From Candidatus Poribacteria bacterium (GTDB taxonomy: Bacteria > Poribacteria > WGA-4E > WGA-3G), in assembly GCA_028821605.1 (NCBI GenBank), contig JAPPFM010000030.1, positions 1 to 64,000 of the forward strand: a DNA stretch of 64,000 nucleotides, read 5' to 3'. Below are positions 17,080 through 25,949 of the stretch, one piece after another. A program made the translations under genes and the position numbers. The stretch's first letter is position 1. Every line of letters starts with the position of its first letter. The notes under the pieces are model-generated. The model worked only from the letters and a program-made list of their open reading frames with translations. It was not told the DNA's origin and did not search any database.

Positions 17080-17585
17080 ATTTTTAACGATTAAGTTTTC
17101 GCTCCGTTTTTTCCGTTGTCAAAAACGGGTTTTCGTCAAGTTTCAACAACGTTAGTTATAATTGAGGGAGAGGTGGCAAACCTCACCAACAAATAAATTG
17201 TGTTTTAATAGTCAAAAAAGTCAAAAAAAAACCCAGTAAACAGTCTGCTCTTTTTCTCGCGCGTACCGCTAACGCGGCACGGAGGAGAGCGGCTCGTTTA
17301 CCAGGGTCCAAACAAGTTAAACTTACTTTGTATCAAATATATTTATTCATATTCCCCTCATCCGCTCTACTCAGAAGTGGACCGAATGATGGTGATGAAT
17401 GTTGGGTGTATTGGCGTTACGCATTTTTCGGTATCGCTTGCAAACTAAAACTTGCGGCTAAAAAGTTAGTGATTTTAATTTAGATTTAATGATATTATAC
17501 TCTATCCGAAAGCAAATGTCAAATTTTTTTATCGGTTGTCAGGCTCACTATTTTTCGACTTATGTGATGGCAAAGACTGTGATTA
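17080..17585. other. Intergenic region with an imperfect hairpin
   Basis: This spacer separates the divergent hisZ and glycosyltransferase genes. It contains an imperfect inverted repeat at about 17232-17304, with arms GTAAACagtctGCTCT and AGAGCggctcGTTTAC. A gaggtggcaaacctcacc repeat lies near 17170. No coding frame was found and no convincing promoter was picked. Confidence 0.5.
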
Positions 17586-19217
17586 ATGAAGATTAAACCT
17601 ATTTTCATCATCTCTATACTCGGTGTACTACTGTCGGTACTTCTATGTGGTATCTATTTCCAGTTTTCCTACTTTGAACCGGATACCGTCTCGTATCTAT
17701 TCCAAGCGAAGTTGTTCGCAGAGGGTAAACTCTCTGTCCCCGCGCCCCCGGAACACGGGTTCTCCTCTTCACCGCACATCAATGTACTAAACGGTAAATG
17801 GTATTCAAAATACCCATTCGGAAACGCCTTGATGCTGATGTTCGGCGTATTTATCAACGCGCCGTGGCTGATTCCTGCGCTTGCAACGGGTGGTGCGCTG
17901 CTGCTTCTCTACCTTTTTGTGAAAGAGATATATGGGAACATTCATCCCGGAATTGCACTTACTGCCGCGGTGCTCGCGCTCATTTCGCCAGCAACACTGG
18001 GTATGGGTTCGACATGGTTCAGTGAACCGGTAAGTCGTTTCTATCTTTCGCTTTACCTCCTTACACTCCTCAAGACGTTGAATTGTGAAGATGATGCCTC
18101 TCGCCTCGCGCGGATCGGTTATCCGCTTCTCTCAGGGTTTGCATTGGGATACGCGTTCAATACGCGCCCGCTCTCTGCAATAGTCTTTGGCGTTGTTGGC
18201 GCAGGACTAACAGTTTATCATTTATTTACCCAATTGCGGGATCAACAAGCGTTGCCAGTTACGATGAAACGGTTAGGGTTCTTCTTTATTCCGTTTGTTG
18301 TGATGCTTGGTATATGTATGGCGTGGAATGCGCATTTCACAGAGGATCCGTTCCTGTTCACACACACGGTTGCGCAACCCTATGATAAAATCGGGTTCGG
18401 TGCTCGGACGGAAGGGTACGAACCTAATATTGAACAAGCATTTATTTTCACACCGGCGTGGGCAATTGAGAGGACATGGCGACACATTCTGCCGTGTATC
18501 AGTTTTAACGCACTCGGTTGGGGGAGTTATCATCACAATTTATTGAAAGATGCCGAATTGTCGTTGACGTGGATTATTGCCTTTGTACCGTTAATTCTGC
18601 CGTGGTGTTTGCTACTGATACCTTTCTTCCATCGTTCGCGTAACAGATACGATGTGTTCTGCCTTGTCCTGCTTGTCGGTAATCTGTTGCTTTACGCCTT
18701 TTTCTACTTTGAAGGCTCAACATGGGGGTATACGCCAGTGAACGCTCGCTATTACACTGAATCGACGTTTCTCGCTTTCATTCCATTGGTGGCGCGTGGG
18801 ATGTTTATCTGTTATGAACGATTCAAATTGCGTGAGAGGCGGGGGTTTGCCATTGCTGTTGGGGTATGCCTTCTGCTACTCAGTGTCAACACTGTGTGGA
18901 GTTATGTCCGTATTGGGGAAAGGTACCAGAATTGGGGGCATGTCTACCAGAAGCTGCCGCCGATGGTAGCAAAGCAAGACATTCATAACGCCGTTATTTT
19001 CGTGTCTCGACACCGAGGCGCGCCGATTGGCGATTATCCGTTTAAGAGTCTACCAGAAGCGGACATTGTCTATTTTAAGCTCGGTCCCGCACCACGCTGG
19101 AAGCTGACAAACAGCGATTGGGAGAATGTGTACGCACAGTATTTCACGGGTAGGAATGCATATCTGTATGTACCAGGTGAGAATAACCTGACCCCTTTAT
19201 CTATTGAAACTCGTTGA
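17586..19217 (+). CDS. Membrane glycosyltransferase-like protein (GT-C fold)
   Basis: A 543-residue polytopic membrane protein with about 10-11 hydrophobic helices and a C-terminal soluble part. The first extracytoplasmic loop contains FEPDTVSYLFQAKLFAEG, an acidic E-x-D motif in the position used by GT-C enzymes (PMT/ArnT-like, dolichyl- or undecaprenyl-phosphate-sugar users). A second loop has WYSKYPFGNALML, as in many GT39/GT83-type proteins. It probably transfers a lipid-linked sugar outside the inner membrane; donor and acceptor are unknown. It is a single-gene unit. The start is the ATG at 17586 with only a weak ribosome site. Confidence 0.7.
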   Translation: MKIKPIFIISILGVLLSVLLCGIYFQFSYFEPDTVSYLFQAKLFAEGKLSVPAPPEHGFSSSPHINVLNGKWYSKYPFGNALMLMFGVFINAPWLIPALATGGALLLLYLFVKEIYGNIHPGIALTAAVLALISPATLGMGSTWFSEPVSRFYLSLYLLTLLKTLNCEDDASRLARIGYPLLSGFALGYAFNTRPLSAIVFGVVGAGLTVYHLFTQLRDQQALPVTMKRLGFFFIPFVVMLGICMAWNAHFTEDPFLFTHTVAQPYDKIGFGARTEGYEPNIEQAFIFTPAWAIERTWRHILPCISFNALGWGSYHHNLLKDAELSLTWIIAFVPLILPWCLLLIPFFHRSRNRYDVFCLVLLVGNLLLYAFFYFEGSTWGYTPVNARYYTESTFLAFIPLVARGMFICYERFKLRERRGFAIAVGVCLLLLSVNTVWSYVRIGERYQNWGHVYQKLPPMVAKQDIHNAVIFVSRHRGAPIGDYPFKSLPEADIVYFKLGPAPRWKLTNSDWENVYAQYFTGRNAYLYVPGENNLTPLSIETR

Positions 19218-19282
19218 CTTACTCGTCTTGTTAAAGCAGGAAACTTCTGCGCTCACTTCCAATTACGCATTTATCTCTATCC

Positions 19283-20638
19283 TCAGATCCATTCACGCTT
19301 CACCTCTTTCGGTCTCGTACCAAGCGTATTGGAGAATCGTGTTAACACGGCATCTCTAAACATCGTCCGATTCAATTCTATGCCAATACTGTTCCGTCCT
19401 TGACGAAATGACTCTATTGTCGTCGTGAATGCACCTGCGAAAGGATCAAGAACGGATTCATTCACGCCTGTGAACACTCGCACCGCGTATTCGGGAATTT
19501 CCTTTGGGAAGGGTGCTGTATGTCCAAGAATATTCTGTCCGTTGCTGTTTATCTTTATCACCGGTGCAAATTTGACTACATCGCGACGCCATTGACGCAG
19601 CAAATCCTCCTCAACAAAATTAACTTCTTGTTGCAACCCAGTCATTAACTGTGTACGGGCTGAGAAGCGTTTACCGCGATTGGCTGCCGATCGCTCAAAA
19701 CAGTCTAAATTTTTGCATTCCCAAGATTTGATACCTATCCCAGAGTAAGCATTTCCATTGACTTTCAAACAGCCGCATACTGGGCATGGATAAAGCGTTT
19801 TGTCTAACCGGTGTTTGTAGAAAACAAAAATGTGTTCATAACAGTTGATCGGATATTGATATAAAGGGTAGGGTCTGTTTCCGTTTTTATGCCGCTGGGT
19901 CTGAACTTCTCCTTTGTCCCAGATAAAGTCGTCCACAAATTGAAAATCATGATCTTCAAATATCTTAGTGAAATATGCCCCCAAGGGTATTCGGCGTTTT
20001 CCCCAAGATGATTCAGTATGCCTATTGTCATTGTCAAATATGTCGCCAACATTGAAAACGAAGGGACGATGATTGTCCAAGACTCGATAGCATTCCTTGA
20101 TAATACAAGACATATCATCCAAATAATCATCCAGAGTTGCCCACTGGGAATAATCCCTTGCGTTGTAATATGGTGGAGAAGTAACCATCAACTGAACGCT
20201 TTCACTGTCCATGCGACGCAAAAAATCCAGGCAGTCACCCCACAACGCTTTCGGAATGTGAGGTTCAGAAAAGATAGATTGATTCAGAGACGGATCGGCG
20301 TTGGTGTATTGTTTTCGATACTCTCTTTTGACCAAATCGTAATACGCTTTGACATACTGCTCTATGGTCGAATTCCTGTCGCCTCGAATATGACGAAAGC
20401 AATCTATTCTAAATCCGTTTAGAATTTCTTCATTGAACACACGCTTTAGATATTTATCACTTACCTCAAATATCTTATGCAGGTACGGATCTAAAACATC
20501 AGTCATGCGCGATTTTTCATCCTCTGCAGGTAAGGTATCGGTCGCATGCGATGTGTCATCATCCGGAGGCAGCGAGAAATAATACTGCTCTGAATCCTTT
20601 AGATCTATTTCCTTTTTGGTTAATCGTTCCTGTTCCAT
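19283..20638 (-). CDS. Solitary DNA methyltransferase (beta-class, N4-cytosine or N6-adenine)
   Basis: A 451-residue SAM-dependent DNA methylase. The catalytic TSPPYYNARDYSQW (motif IV) comes first and the SAM-binding DPFAGAFTTTIES (motif I) comes near the C-terminus, which is the beta-class order. SPPY is commonest among N4-cytosine enzymes. A four-cysteine zinc-ribbon insert (CPVCG...CKNLDC, about residues 290-320) lies between them. The N-terminal 160 residues are acidic and helical. The start at 20638 (ATG) follows AGGA by 8 bases; a TTG six codons earlier is also possible. No restriction enzyme gene is adjacent, so it may be an orphan. Confidence 0.85.
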   Translation of the reverse strand: MEQERLTKKEIDLKDSEQYYFSLPPDDDTSHATDTLPAEDEKSRMTDVLDPYLHKIFEVSDKYLKRVFNEEILNGFRIDCFRHIRGDRNSTIEQYVKAYYDLVKREYRKQYTNADPSLNQSIFSEPHIPKALWGDCLDFLRRMDSESVQLMVTSPPYYNARDYSQWATLDDYLDDMSCIIKECYRVLDNHRPFVFNVGDIFDNDNRHTESSWGKRRIPLGAYFTKIFEDHDFQFVDDFIWDKGEVQTQRHKNGNRPYPLYQYPINCYEHIFVFYKHRLDKTLYPCPVCGCLKVNGNAYSGIGIKSWECKNLDCFERSAANRGKRFSARTQLMTGLQQEVNFVEEDLLRQWRRDVVKFAPVIKINSNGQNILGHTAPFPKEIPEYAVRVFTGVNESVLDPFAGAFTTTIESFRQGRNSIGIELNRTMFRDAVLTRFSNTLGTRPKEVKREWI

Positions 20639-20661
20639 AATAATTATCCTATTCAAAATAG

Positions 20662-20680
20662 TTTAGTATAATTCTAAACT
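20662..20680. promoter_or_regulatory. 19-base palindrome upstream of the DNA methyltransferase
   Basis: Read on the gene's strand, GTTTAG and CTAAAC arms flank AATTATA, making a near-perfect palindrome 24-42 bases before the methyltransferase start. The right half contains TATACT, a possible -10 box. A repressor overlapping the promoter, possibly autoregulation, would fit. This is an inference from position only. Confidence 0.4.
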
Positions 20681-20756
20681 TATGGTAAGTTTTTTTCAAA
20701 TTAACGCAATAAACAGTATAAGGGTTTATAAATTTCCTTTTCCTAACATCTATATT

Positions 20757-21863
20757 TTACATTACTTGTTCCAAAATGACAATATCCCCGGGGTTCCACG
20801 ATTGCGCGATAATGTAGAACTTACCATCAATTTTGCGGATCACGGCACCATGCAGATGCTGGAAGGTCTCTACTCCTAACTCTTCTTTCAACATAACGGT
20901 TGAGACGAGGTTATTTCCCTCCAATATGTAAAGCGGCGCGCCTTTATCCTTATTCGGTCCGAAGAGACACGCGACGACAGCATATCCTGCTTCGTAATCA
21001 ATGCTGCATGGAAATGAACCTTTGATAAGTGGAAGCGTCTCCAGATAGGTGCCGTCCGGCGAATAGCGTTCGATTTCTGCGTTTGCCCGATCGGAAGCAT
21101 CCAATCGATTGGTTCCATAAGGGACTGTAATGTGATGTCCTGTCCCGAATTGACCGGGTTCATCGCCTTTGCCACCAAACGCCAACGGATACCAACTCGC
21201 CTCAAGGGGTTCAAGGTTCGTGAGTTTCGCACCCAGAATGTAATCTAAATCGGAGTAGCCAGTCGTAACGTAAAGCATTCCGTCAATATGTGTTACGCCA
21301 GTGGGTACAAACTTACCTCCCTCACTGAAATAGGTGTTGACTGCCTGATGTTTGAAATCCGTCATTGCGTCAGGTGCTTCCAGCGTATGAACGAGCTTTC
21401 CATCCATGGTTGTCGTGAAGATTTTACCGACATCATTAGCAGGAAAAGAGAGGTAGGGGGTACCAGCAGCGGTCGTCCAGACGGTTACATAGTGTGCATT
21501 CGCCGCTTTTAGCCCAGCAGGTGTTTCAATCAGTCGCGTTGTTTTCAGGTCTGCACTGATTTGGATAATACCAACGCCCGGGAGTGCAAAGTAGGTTTCG
21601 CCTTGTCCATCTCGCCGATCCACGTCGAATCCACCGTGTGCTTTGTCAATTGCGGCGACGACTTCTGCGGAGAAATGGCCTCGCGTATAGAGGACTTTAA
21701 ACTTAAGCGCGCCCTGTCCACTGGTGAGCTTCATGTCAGGTGCTTCATGATGTGCAACGAATTGAAAGTTTTTCGTTTCAGCCGATGGATGTTCCGTCAC
21801 GTGTGCATGAACGTGTCCAATTATAAAGGTAAGGACAAAAATTAAAAAAACAACCTGTCTCAT
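20757..21863 (-). CDS. Secreted NHL-type beta-propeller protein
   Basis: A 368-residue exported protein with a signal peptide ending near HVHA (residue 20). The mature part reads as a propeller: repeated strand pairs with GVTHIDGMLYVTTGYSD, GTGHHITVPYGTN, and a His-rich C-terminal strand (FQHLHGAVIRKIDGKFYIIA). It resembles NHL/peptidyl-alpha-hydroxyglycine-lyase-like propellers, but the lyase active site cannot be confirmed by eye. It lies 15 bases downstream of the isomerase-like gene, with the same orientation, so co-transcription is likely. Confidence 0.7.
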   Translation of the reverse strand: MRQVVFLIFVLTFIIGHVHAHVTEHPSAETKNFQFVAHHEAPDMKLTSGQGALKFKVLYTRGHFSAEVVAAIDKAHGGFDVDRRDGQGETYFALPGVGIIQISADLKTTRLIETPAGLKAANAHYVTVWTTAAGTPYLSFPANDVGKIFTTTMDGKLVHTLEAPDAMTDFKHQAVNTYFSEGGKFVPTGVTHIDGMLYVTTGYSDLDYILGAKLTNLEPLEASWYPLAFGGKGDEPGQFGTGHHITVPYGTNRLDASDRANAEIERYSPDGTYLETLPLIKGSFPCSIDYEAGYAVVACLFGPNKDKGAPLYILEGNNLVSTVMLKEELGVETFQHLHGAVIRKIDGKFYIIAQSWNPGDIVILEQVM

Positions 21864-21878
21864 TCAGCAATCTCCTCT

Positions 21879-22652
21879 CTATGTTTGTATCATCGCTCGA
21901 AACTTTTTGGTAAACTCGCAGCTGCGCGCGATGCTTGCTACGTCCTCCATCTTATATTGGACAACGAGCGGACCTGAAAAACCAATCTCCTTCAAGCCTT
22001 GTGCAAACGTCTCAAAATCGAAAACGCCGCCACCGGGTTCGCCGCGATTGCTTCCCGATACATGTACATCACCGAGACATGCCTTCATTGCGTGTGCCGC
22101 TGTGTGCGGTTCAGCACCATCGTTGAAAAGGTGATATGTATCGCACGTCAAATAGACTGACAACCCTGTGTCCTCAATAAATGCGATCCCTTCACGATAG
22201 TTATCAAGCGGACATCCCTTCTCAAATTCAAGTGCGATCTTCATTCCATTTTCATTGCAAGACGGAATCATCTGCGACAGATTGTCGGCGAGTGCGTCCA
22301 GAGATTCTTGTCGCGACACACCCTCTGATGGATTCACCCATACCCCGATGACATCAGCGCGGAATCGGCGAGCGACCTCAAGGACAATCTCAAAATGTTG
22401 CAACGCCTCATCTTTTCGGGCAGGGGTTGTCAAAATGTGATTGCCGAAGCCGATTGTTGGTGCGACAAGTTCGTATTTTTCGGCGAGGTTTACCGCGTCG
22501 TCTATCTCTGCAGTTGAAAGTTCACCGAGAAAACCGGAATGGACAGGGATGTTGATACCTTCGTAGCCCGCCTCGGCGACGAGGTCAAATATCTCGGCAC
22601 GCGCAAACCTACCTAATGTACCAGAGTATGGATCGTAACAGATAGTTAACAT
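21879..22652 (-). CDS. Sugar phosphate isomerase/epimerase-like TIM barrel
   Basis: A 257-residue xylose-isomerase-like (AP endonuclease 2 superfamily) TIM barrel. Barrel-strand signatures include GYEGINIPVHSG, ALEFEKGCP, TCDTYHLF, GDVHVSGSNRGEPGGG and GPLVVQYK, which carry the usual Glu/Asp/His metal ligands. Proteins of this kind isomerise or epimerise sugars or polyols; the substrate is not predictable. The start ATG is at 22652. It is upstream of the secreted propeller gene by 15 bases. Confidence 0.8.
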   Translation of the reverse strand: MLTICYDPYSGTLGRFARAEIFDLVAEAGYEGINIPVHSGFLGELSTAEIDDAVNLAEKYELVAPTIGFGNHILTTPARKDEALQHFEIVLEVARRFRADVIGVWVNPSEGVSRQESLDALADNLSQMIPSCNENGMKIALEFEKGCPLDNYREGIAFIEDTGLSVYLTCDTYHLFNDGAEPHTAAHAMKACLGDVHVSGSNRGEPGGGVFDFETFAQGLKEIGFSGPLVVQYKMEDVASIARSCEFTKKFRAMIQT

Positions 22653-22705
22653 TTTTCCTCTCTATATAAACTTTGCCCCTACGGTGTTTCGGGAGTGACT
22701 TGGTA

Positions 22706-25039
22706 TTACTTCCTGATTAGCATCTTGCGCGTCGCAGTCAAATCATCGGCTTCAAGCGTGTAAAAATAGACACCGCTTGCAACAGTTTCGCCTACTTCGT
22801 TTTTCCCATCCCAATACGCTGCGCGGCTCTGGCTGGCGTAATAACCTGCCGGTTGGTGTCCTAACGCTAAACGCCGTACCACAGTACCGCTCGCATCATA
22901 AATCAGAATCTGTACCTCTGTTGCTTTTACCAACTGATACGGTATCCATGTCTCAGGATTGAACGGATTCGGATAGTTAGGAAGCAACCTTGTCTTGCCG
23001 GGACGTGATATTGATAATAGATTTTGGAGCAAGGCGATTGACCACCGATATTTGAATGCCCCATCGTTTTCAGCATGCAAAATGTTCAGTTGTGCCTCCA
23101 GTTTCACCCCATCTAACGGTATTGCTGTCTCTATGCTCGTAGGTGCGGCAGCACTCTCTGGGTCATCCAGGCTTTCAATTACAATCAATAAGTCTGCTAC
23201 ATTAACGGCACCATCTCCATTGACATCTGTGCGTGGGTTAGTTGGTGTATCTGCTACGAGTGCAGTCACTACCAACAGTAAATCGACGGCATTGATCCTG
23301 CCATCCTCATTGATATCAGCCTTGATATCAGCCAGTTCTGGTAGAACAACCTCAATATCCAATTCCATATCTGGATTCCGCTTAAGTAGACTGTGAAGCG
23401 GGGAATTATCTTGAATCGGATTGCCAGCAAGGAGTAATGATTCTAATTTCGTTAAGTTTGCGAGCACACTGATGTCACGAATCTGATTGCCCCAGAGATG
23501 TAGATGCCTTAACTCTGTTAGACCTGCAAACGCCTTAATGTCCATAATCCGATTAGCCTGGAGATGTAGTTGCTGTAATTGTGTCAGATTTGAAAGCGGA
23601 TTCACATCTTGAATTTTATTCTCCCAGAGGTCTAGACGTACTAATTGCGTAGCGTATTCCAATCCAGTGAGGTTCGTTATTTCACGGGCGGAGGCACCCA
23701 AGGTCGTTAACCTTTGCATCGCCTGTTCTGTGATAGGGGTGCTTGCGGGCAGCCCTAGTTCCTGGCGCACAGCTGCAGCTAAATTCGCGTCCGGCATTTT
23801 CACCTGAGGACTGTTATTATTTTCTGCTTCTGGGAAAATCAAGATGCGTCCCATCTTTGTCTCAGCACGATACACCGAAAGGGTCTTACCGTTGCCATCT
23901 TTGAGCAGCCAAAGTGCCCCGACATGTGTATCATAGAATACCATGTCACCCCGTAGGCTATTATGGAAATACTCCGTACCATCAGGGGCGACCCAATACA
24001 CGTGTACATCGTCAACCCCGAAATTCCTGATAGCAATTAGTATAGTATTGCCATCACGTCTTGAGGCTTGCAGGCGTGGCAGTTCACTCGGCGGATACGC
24101 TTGCAAGTTGACCCACCGCCCATCACCGGTGCTCTCTGGATCGCTTGTGAATGCCTCATACAACGCCAATATATCTGGAGGCCATTGAAATGTTGGCGAA
24201 TTCTGCGGATCAAATCCTTGAAGATGCGGTTCATTGAGACGAGTTTCAGGCGGCGTATATCGCCATTCGCTGTCGCCATAGACTTCGACGATCAGCGCAG
24301 TGAGTTCCGGGTCGTACGCTTTCAAGTCTTCCCGCGTATCGCCGAAGCGATCGAAACTGGCTGTAGTCTTAGGATTAAACCAAGCTTCCGAAGCCTCTGC
24401 CCAGTATTCTTTGTGGTTTACAGCGGCATAGGTATCTTTCCATAATCCTTTCGTCATTGCCGCTTTGTAGGTGATCCTGAGACGGTTATCAAATTCGGGA
24501 TCAATCCGACTCAATCCTCTTTCGTGAACCGCATGGGCTAACTCGTGAAACAATACACTGAAACCGAAGTAGGGATCCTCCGGATAGTGCAGCAGATTTT
24601 CCTCACTACAGCTGGTGGTCAAATTCCGGTCTGCAGATCCTAAACCGCGATTCCGGATGTCCTGATAAAAATCGGGCTGAAGGGAACTGTATTCGGGAAT
24701 CTGGGTAGTTGTTTCGTTGTATCCAATTATAGAAAAGCGTTCCTTGTTTTGCGAGAAGGTTTGTAGTATATCCAAACGATGCCCGAGCACCTGTCTGATA
24801 AGATATGCGGCTTCCTTTACGGCATAAGGACTCACGTTCGCGGATGCTAACACGGGAAAGCCATTCACGTCAATCCACTGCTGGTAAAAGGAGTCGAGGT
24901 CAAAGGCTTCTCGAACGGCAGCCGGCGGCGGTACAGGCTCACGGATGTTAGGCTCTTGTGTTTGTATGGATAGCGAAATTGAGGAAAATAGTACCCAGAA
25001 CGTGAGCATACAAACAATTAATAAATGGGGTGTTTTCAT
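22706..25039 (-). CDS. Secreted metallopeptidase-like protein with LRR, dockerin and FlgD-like tail
   Basis: A 777-residue exported protein. Parts in order: signal peptide (to about residue 27); a zincin-like domain with HELAH (near residue 170) inside LFHELAHAVHERG; a beta-rich region (about 300-420); four or so leucine-rich repeats (LTQLQQLHLQANRI, LTELRHLHLWGNQI); a dockerin pair (DINEDGRINAVDLLLVV and DVNGDGAVNVADLLIVI); and a C-terminal segment PNPFNPETWIPYQL followed by a FlgD-like Ig fold (AYWDGKNEVGETVASGVYFY). That tail is typical of Poribacteria secreted proteins. The second-Glu zinc ligand of a specific peptidase family was not assigned, so activity is plausible but unproven. Confidence 0.78.
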   Translation of the reverse strand: MKTPHLLIVCMLTFWVLFSSISLSIQTQEPNIREPVPPPAAVREAFDLDSFYQQWIDVNGFPVLASANVSPYAVKEAAYLIRQVLGHRLDILQTFSQNKERFSIIGYNETTTQIPEYSSLQPDFYQDIRNRGLGSADRNLTTSCSEENLLHYPEDPYFGFSVLFHELAHAVHERGLSRIDPEFDNRLRITYKAAMTKGLWKDTYAAVNHKEYWAEASEAWFNPKTTASFDRFGDTREDLKAYDPELTALIVEVYGDSEWRYTPPETRLNEPHLQGFDPQNSPTFQWPPDILALYEAFTSDPESTGDGRWVNLQAYPPSELPRLQASRRDGNTILIAIRNFGVDDVHVYWVAPDGTEYFHNSLRGDMVFYDTHVGALWLLKDGNGKTLSVYRAETKMGRILIFPEAENNNSPQVKMPDANLAAAVRQELGLPASTPITEQAMQRLTTLGASAREITNLTGLEYATQLVRLDLWENKIQDVNPLSNLTQLQQLHLQANRIMDIKAFAGLTELRHLHLWGNQIRDISVLANLTKLESLLLAGNPIQDNSPLHSLLKRNPDMELDIEVVLPELADIKADINEDGRINAVDLLLVVTALVADTPTNPRTDVNGDGAVNVADLLIVIESLDDPESAAAPTSIETAIPLDGVKLEAQLNILHAENDGAFKYRWSIALLQNLLSISRPGKTRLLPNYPNPFNPETWIPYQLVKATEVQILIYDASGTVVRRLALGHQPAGYYASQSRAAYWDGKNEVGETVASGVYFYTLEADDLTATRKMLIRK

Positions 25040-25120
25040 TGTGTTTTCTTAAAGGATGTAAAAAATTTTAAGAGCATTAGACAGACAAATGCATCTTTCC
25101 TACCACACAACACATTAATT

Positions 25121-25333
25121 CTATGTTTCCTCTTCTTCCGATAACGGATAGGGGTCTTCCTTGGTTAGTTCACCATTAGGGAGTTCATAGTAAAGATGCC
25201 CGTTGAAATCATACACATTCGGAATCCCTTTTTTGCGGTTTTCCTCCTGTGCCCTTTTCGCAGCTTGATTGGCAATCCGAAGCAACTTACGTGCTTGTTT
25301 GTAGGTTTCAAGGCTCAATTCATCTTGACGCAT
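25121..25333 (-). CDS. Small partner protein of the zeta-type kinase (putative antitoxin)
   Basis: A 70-residue, highly charged protein starting MRQDELSLETYKQARKLL, helical in the first half and ending in an acidic tail (PLSEEEET). Its start overlaps the stop of the zeta-like gene by one base, so the two are translationally coupled. Small genes of this type often accompany zeta/UMP1-like kinases, and an antitoxin role is an inference. It is not similar by eye to the epsilon antitoxin. Confidence 0.6.
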   Translation of the reverse strand: MRQDELSLETYKQARKLLRIANQAAKRAQEENRKKGIPNVYDFNGHLYYELPNGELTKEDPYPLSEEEET

Positions 25334-25920
25334 TATGTCCCTCCATTGCGAATGTCTCGCATAAATAGTTCAAAGAAATCATTTTTTATCACCGTAAACT
25401 GGTTTCCTTCACCAGACGCGACTTCCTGAGGATGTTCAGCAGAATTATAGAACAGATGCCACCCATCCACCAGGTCCTTGTAGATATACCAAAAGTTGTG
25501 CTTGCTCCGATAAAACCGACGCACAACATCTTCTGTTGGCACATGGTGTCCGCCTGCTTCTACCCGATTTCGCACACGAGCAACGCTCGTCTCAGGGGAT
25601 TTAAGAAAAATAAAGACGATTGTGACTGTATAGCCAGCACGTTTCAATTGAGAGATAGTTCTTGCAAATCCTTTTCCTGCAAGCGTCACCTCTACAATAA
25701 AATCTGTCCCTGATTGGATAAGCCCATGGATTTCTCGTATAAAGAGCCGACCTGCCTGAATTTTGACGCTGTCCATGTCCTCCGGTCGGGATACCAGTCT
25801 TTCCGCGATTGCATCGGCACTGATGTATTCAGAAATCTCTGACTCTCGAAGATATTCGGAAACAAACGTCGTTTTGCCTGATCCGTTTGGACCCGCTACG
25901 ACTATTACATTTTTTGACAA
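25333..25920 (-). CDS. Zeta-toxin-family kinase
   Basis: A 195-residue P-loop kinase. VVAGPNGSGKTTF at residues 6-18 is the Walker A, ISADAIAERL follows, and the substrate-side region SGTDFIVEVTLAGKGF and a lid with RVRNRVEAGGHHVPTEDVVRRF complete the zeta/UDP-N-acetylglucosamine-kinase-like layout. Chromosomal members phosphorylate peptidoglycan precursors or have other targets, so toxicity is not certain. The small gene downstream overlaps it by one base, giving toxin-first order, the reverse of epsilon-zeta. A start ATG at 25920 is consistent with the family. Confidence 0.8.
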   Translation of the reverse strand: MSKNVIVVAGPNGSGKTTFVSEYLRESEISEYISADAIAERLVSRPEDMDSVKIQAGRLFIREIHGLIQSGTDFIVEVTLAGKGFARTISQLKRAGYTVTIVFIFLKSPETSVARVRNRVEAGGHHVPTEDVVRRFYRSKHNFWYIYKDLVDGWHLFYNSAEHPQEVASGEGNQFTVIKNDFFELFMRDIRNGGT

Positions 25921-25949
25921 AATTGTGCCCTTTCACGCAGGAGGCTGGC

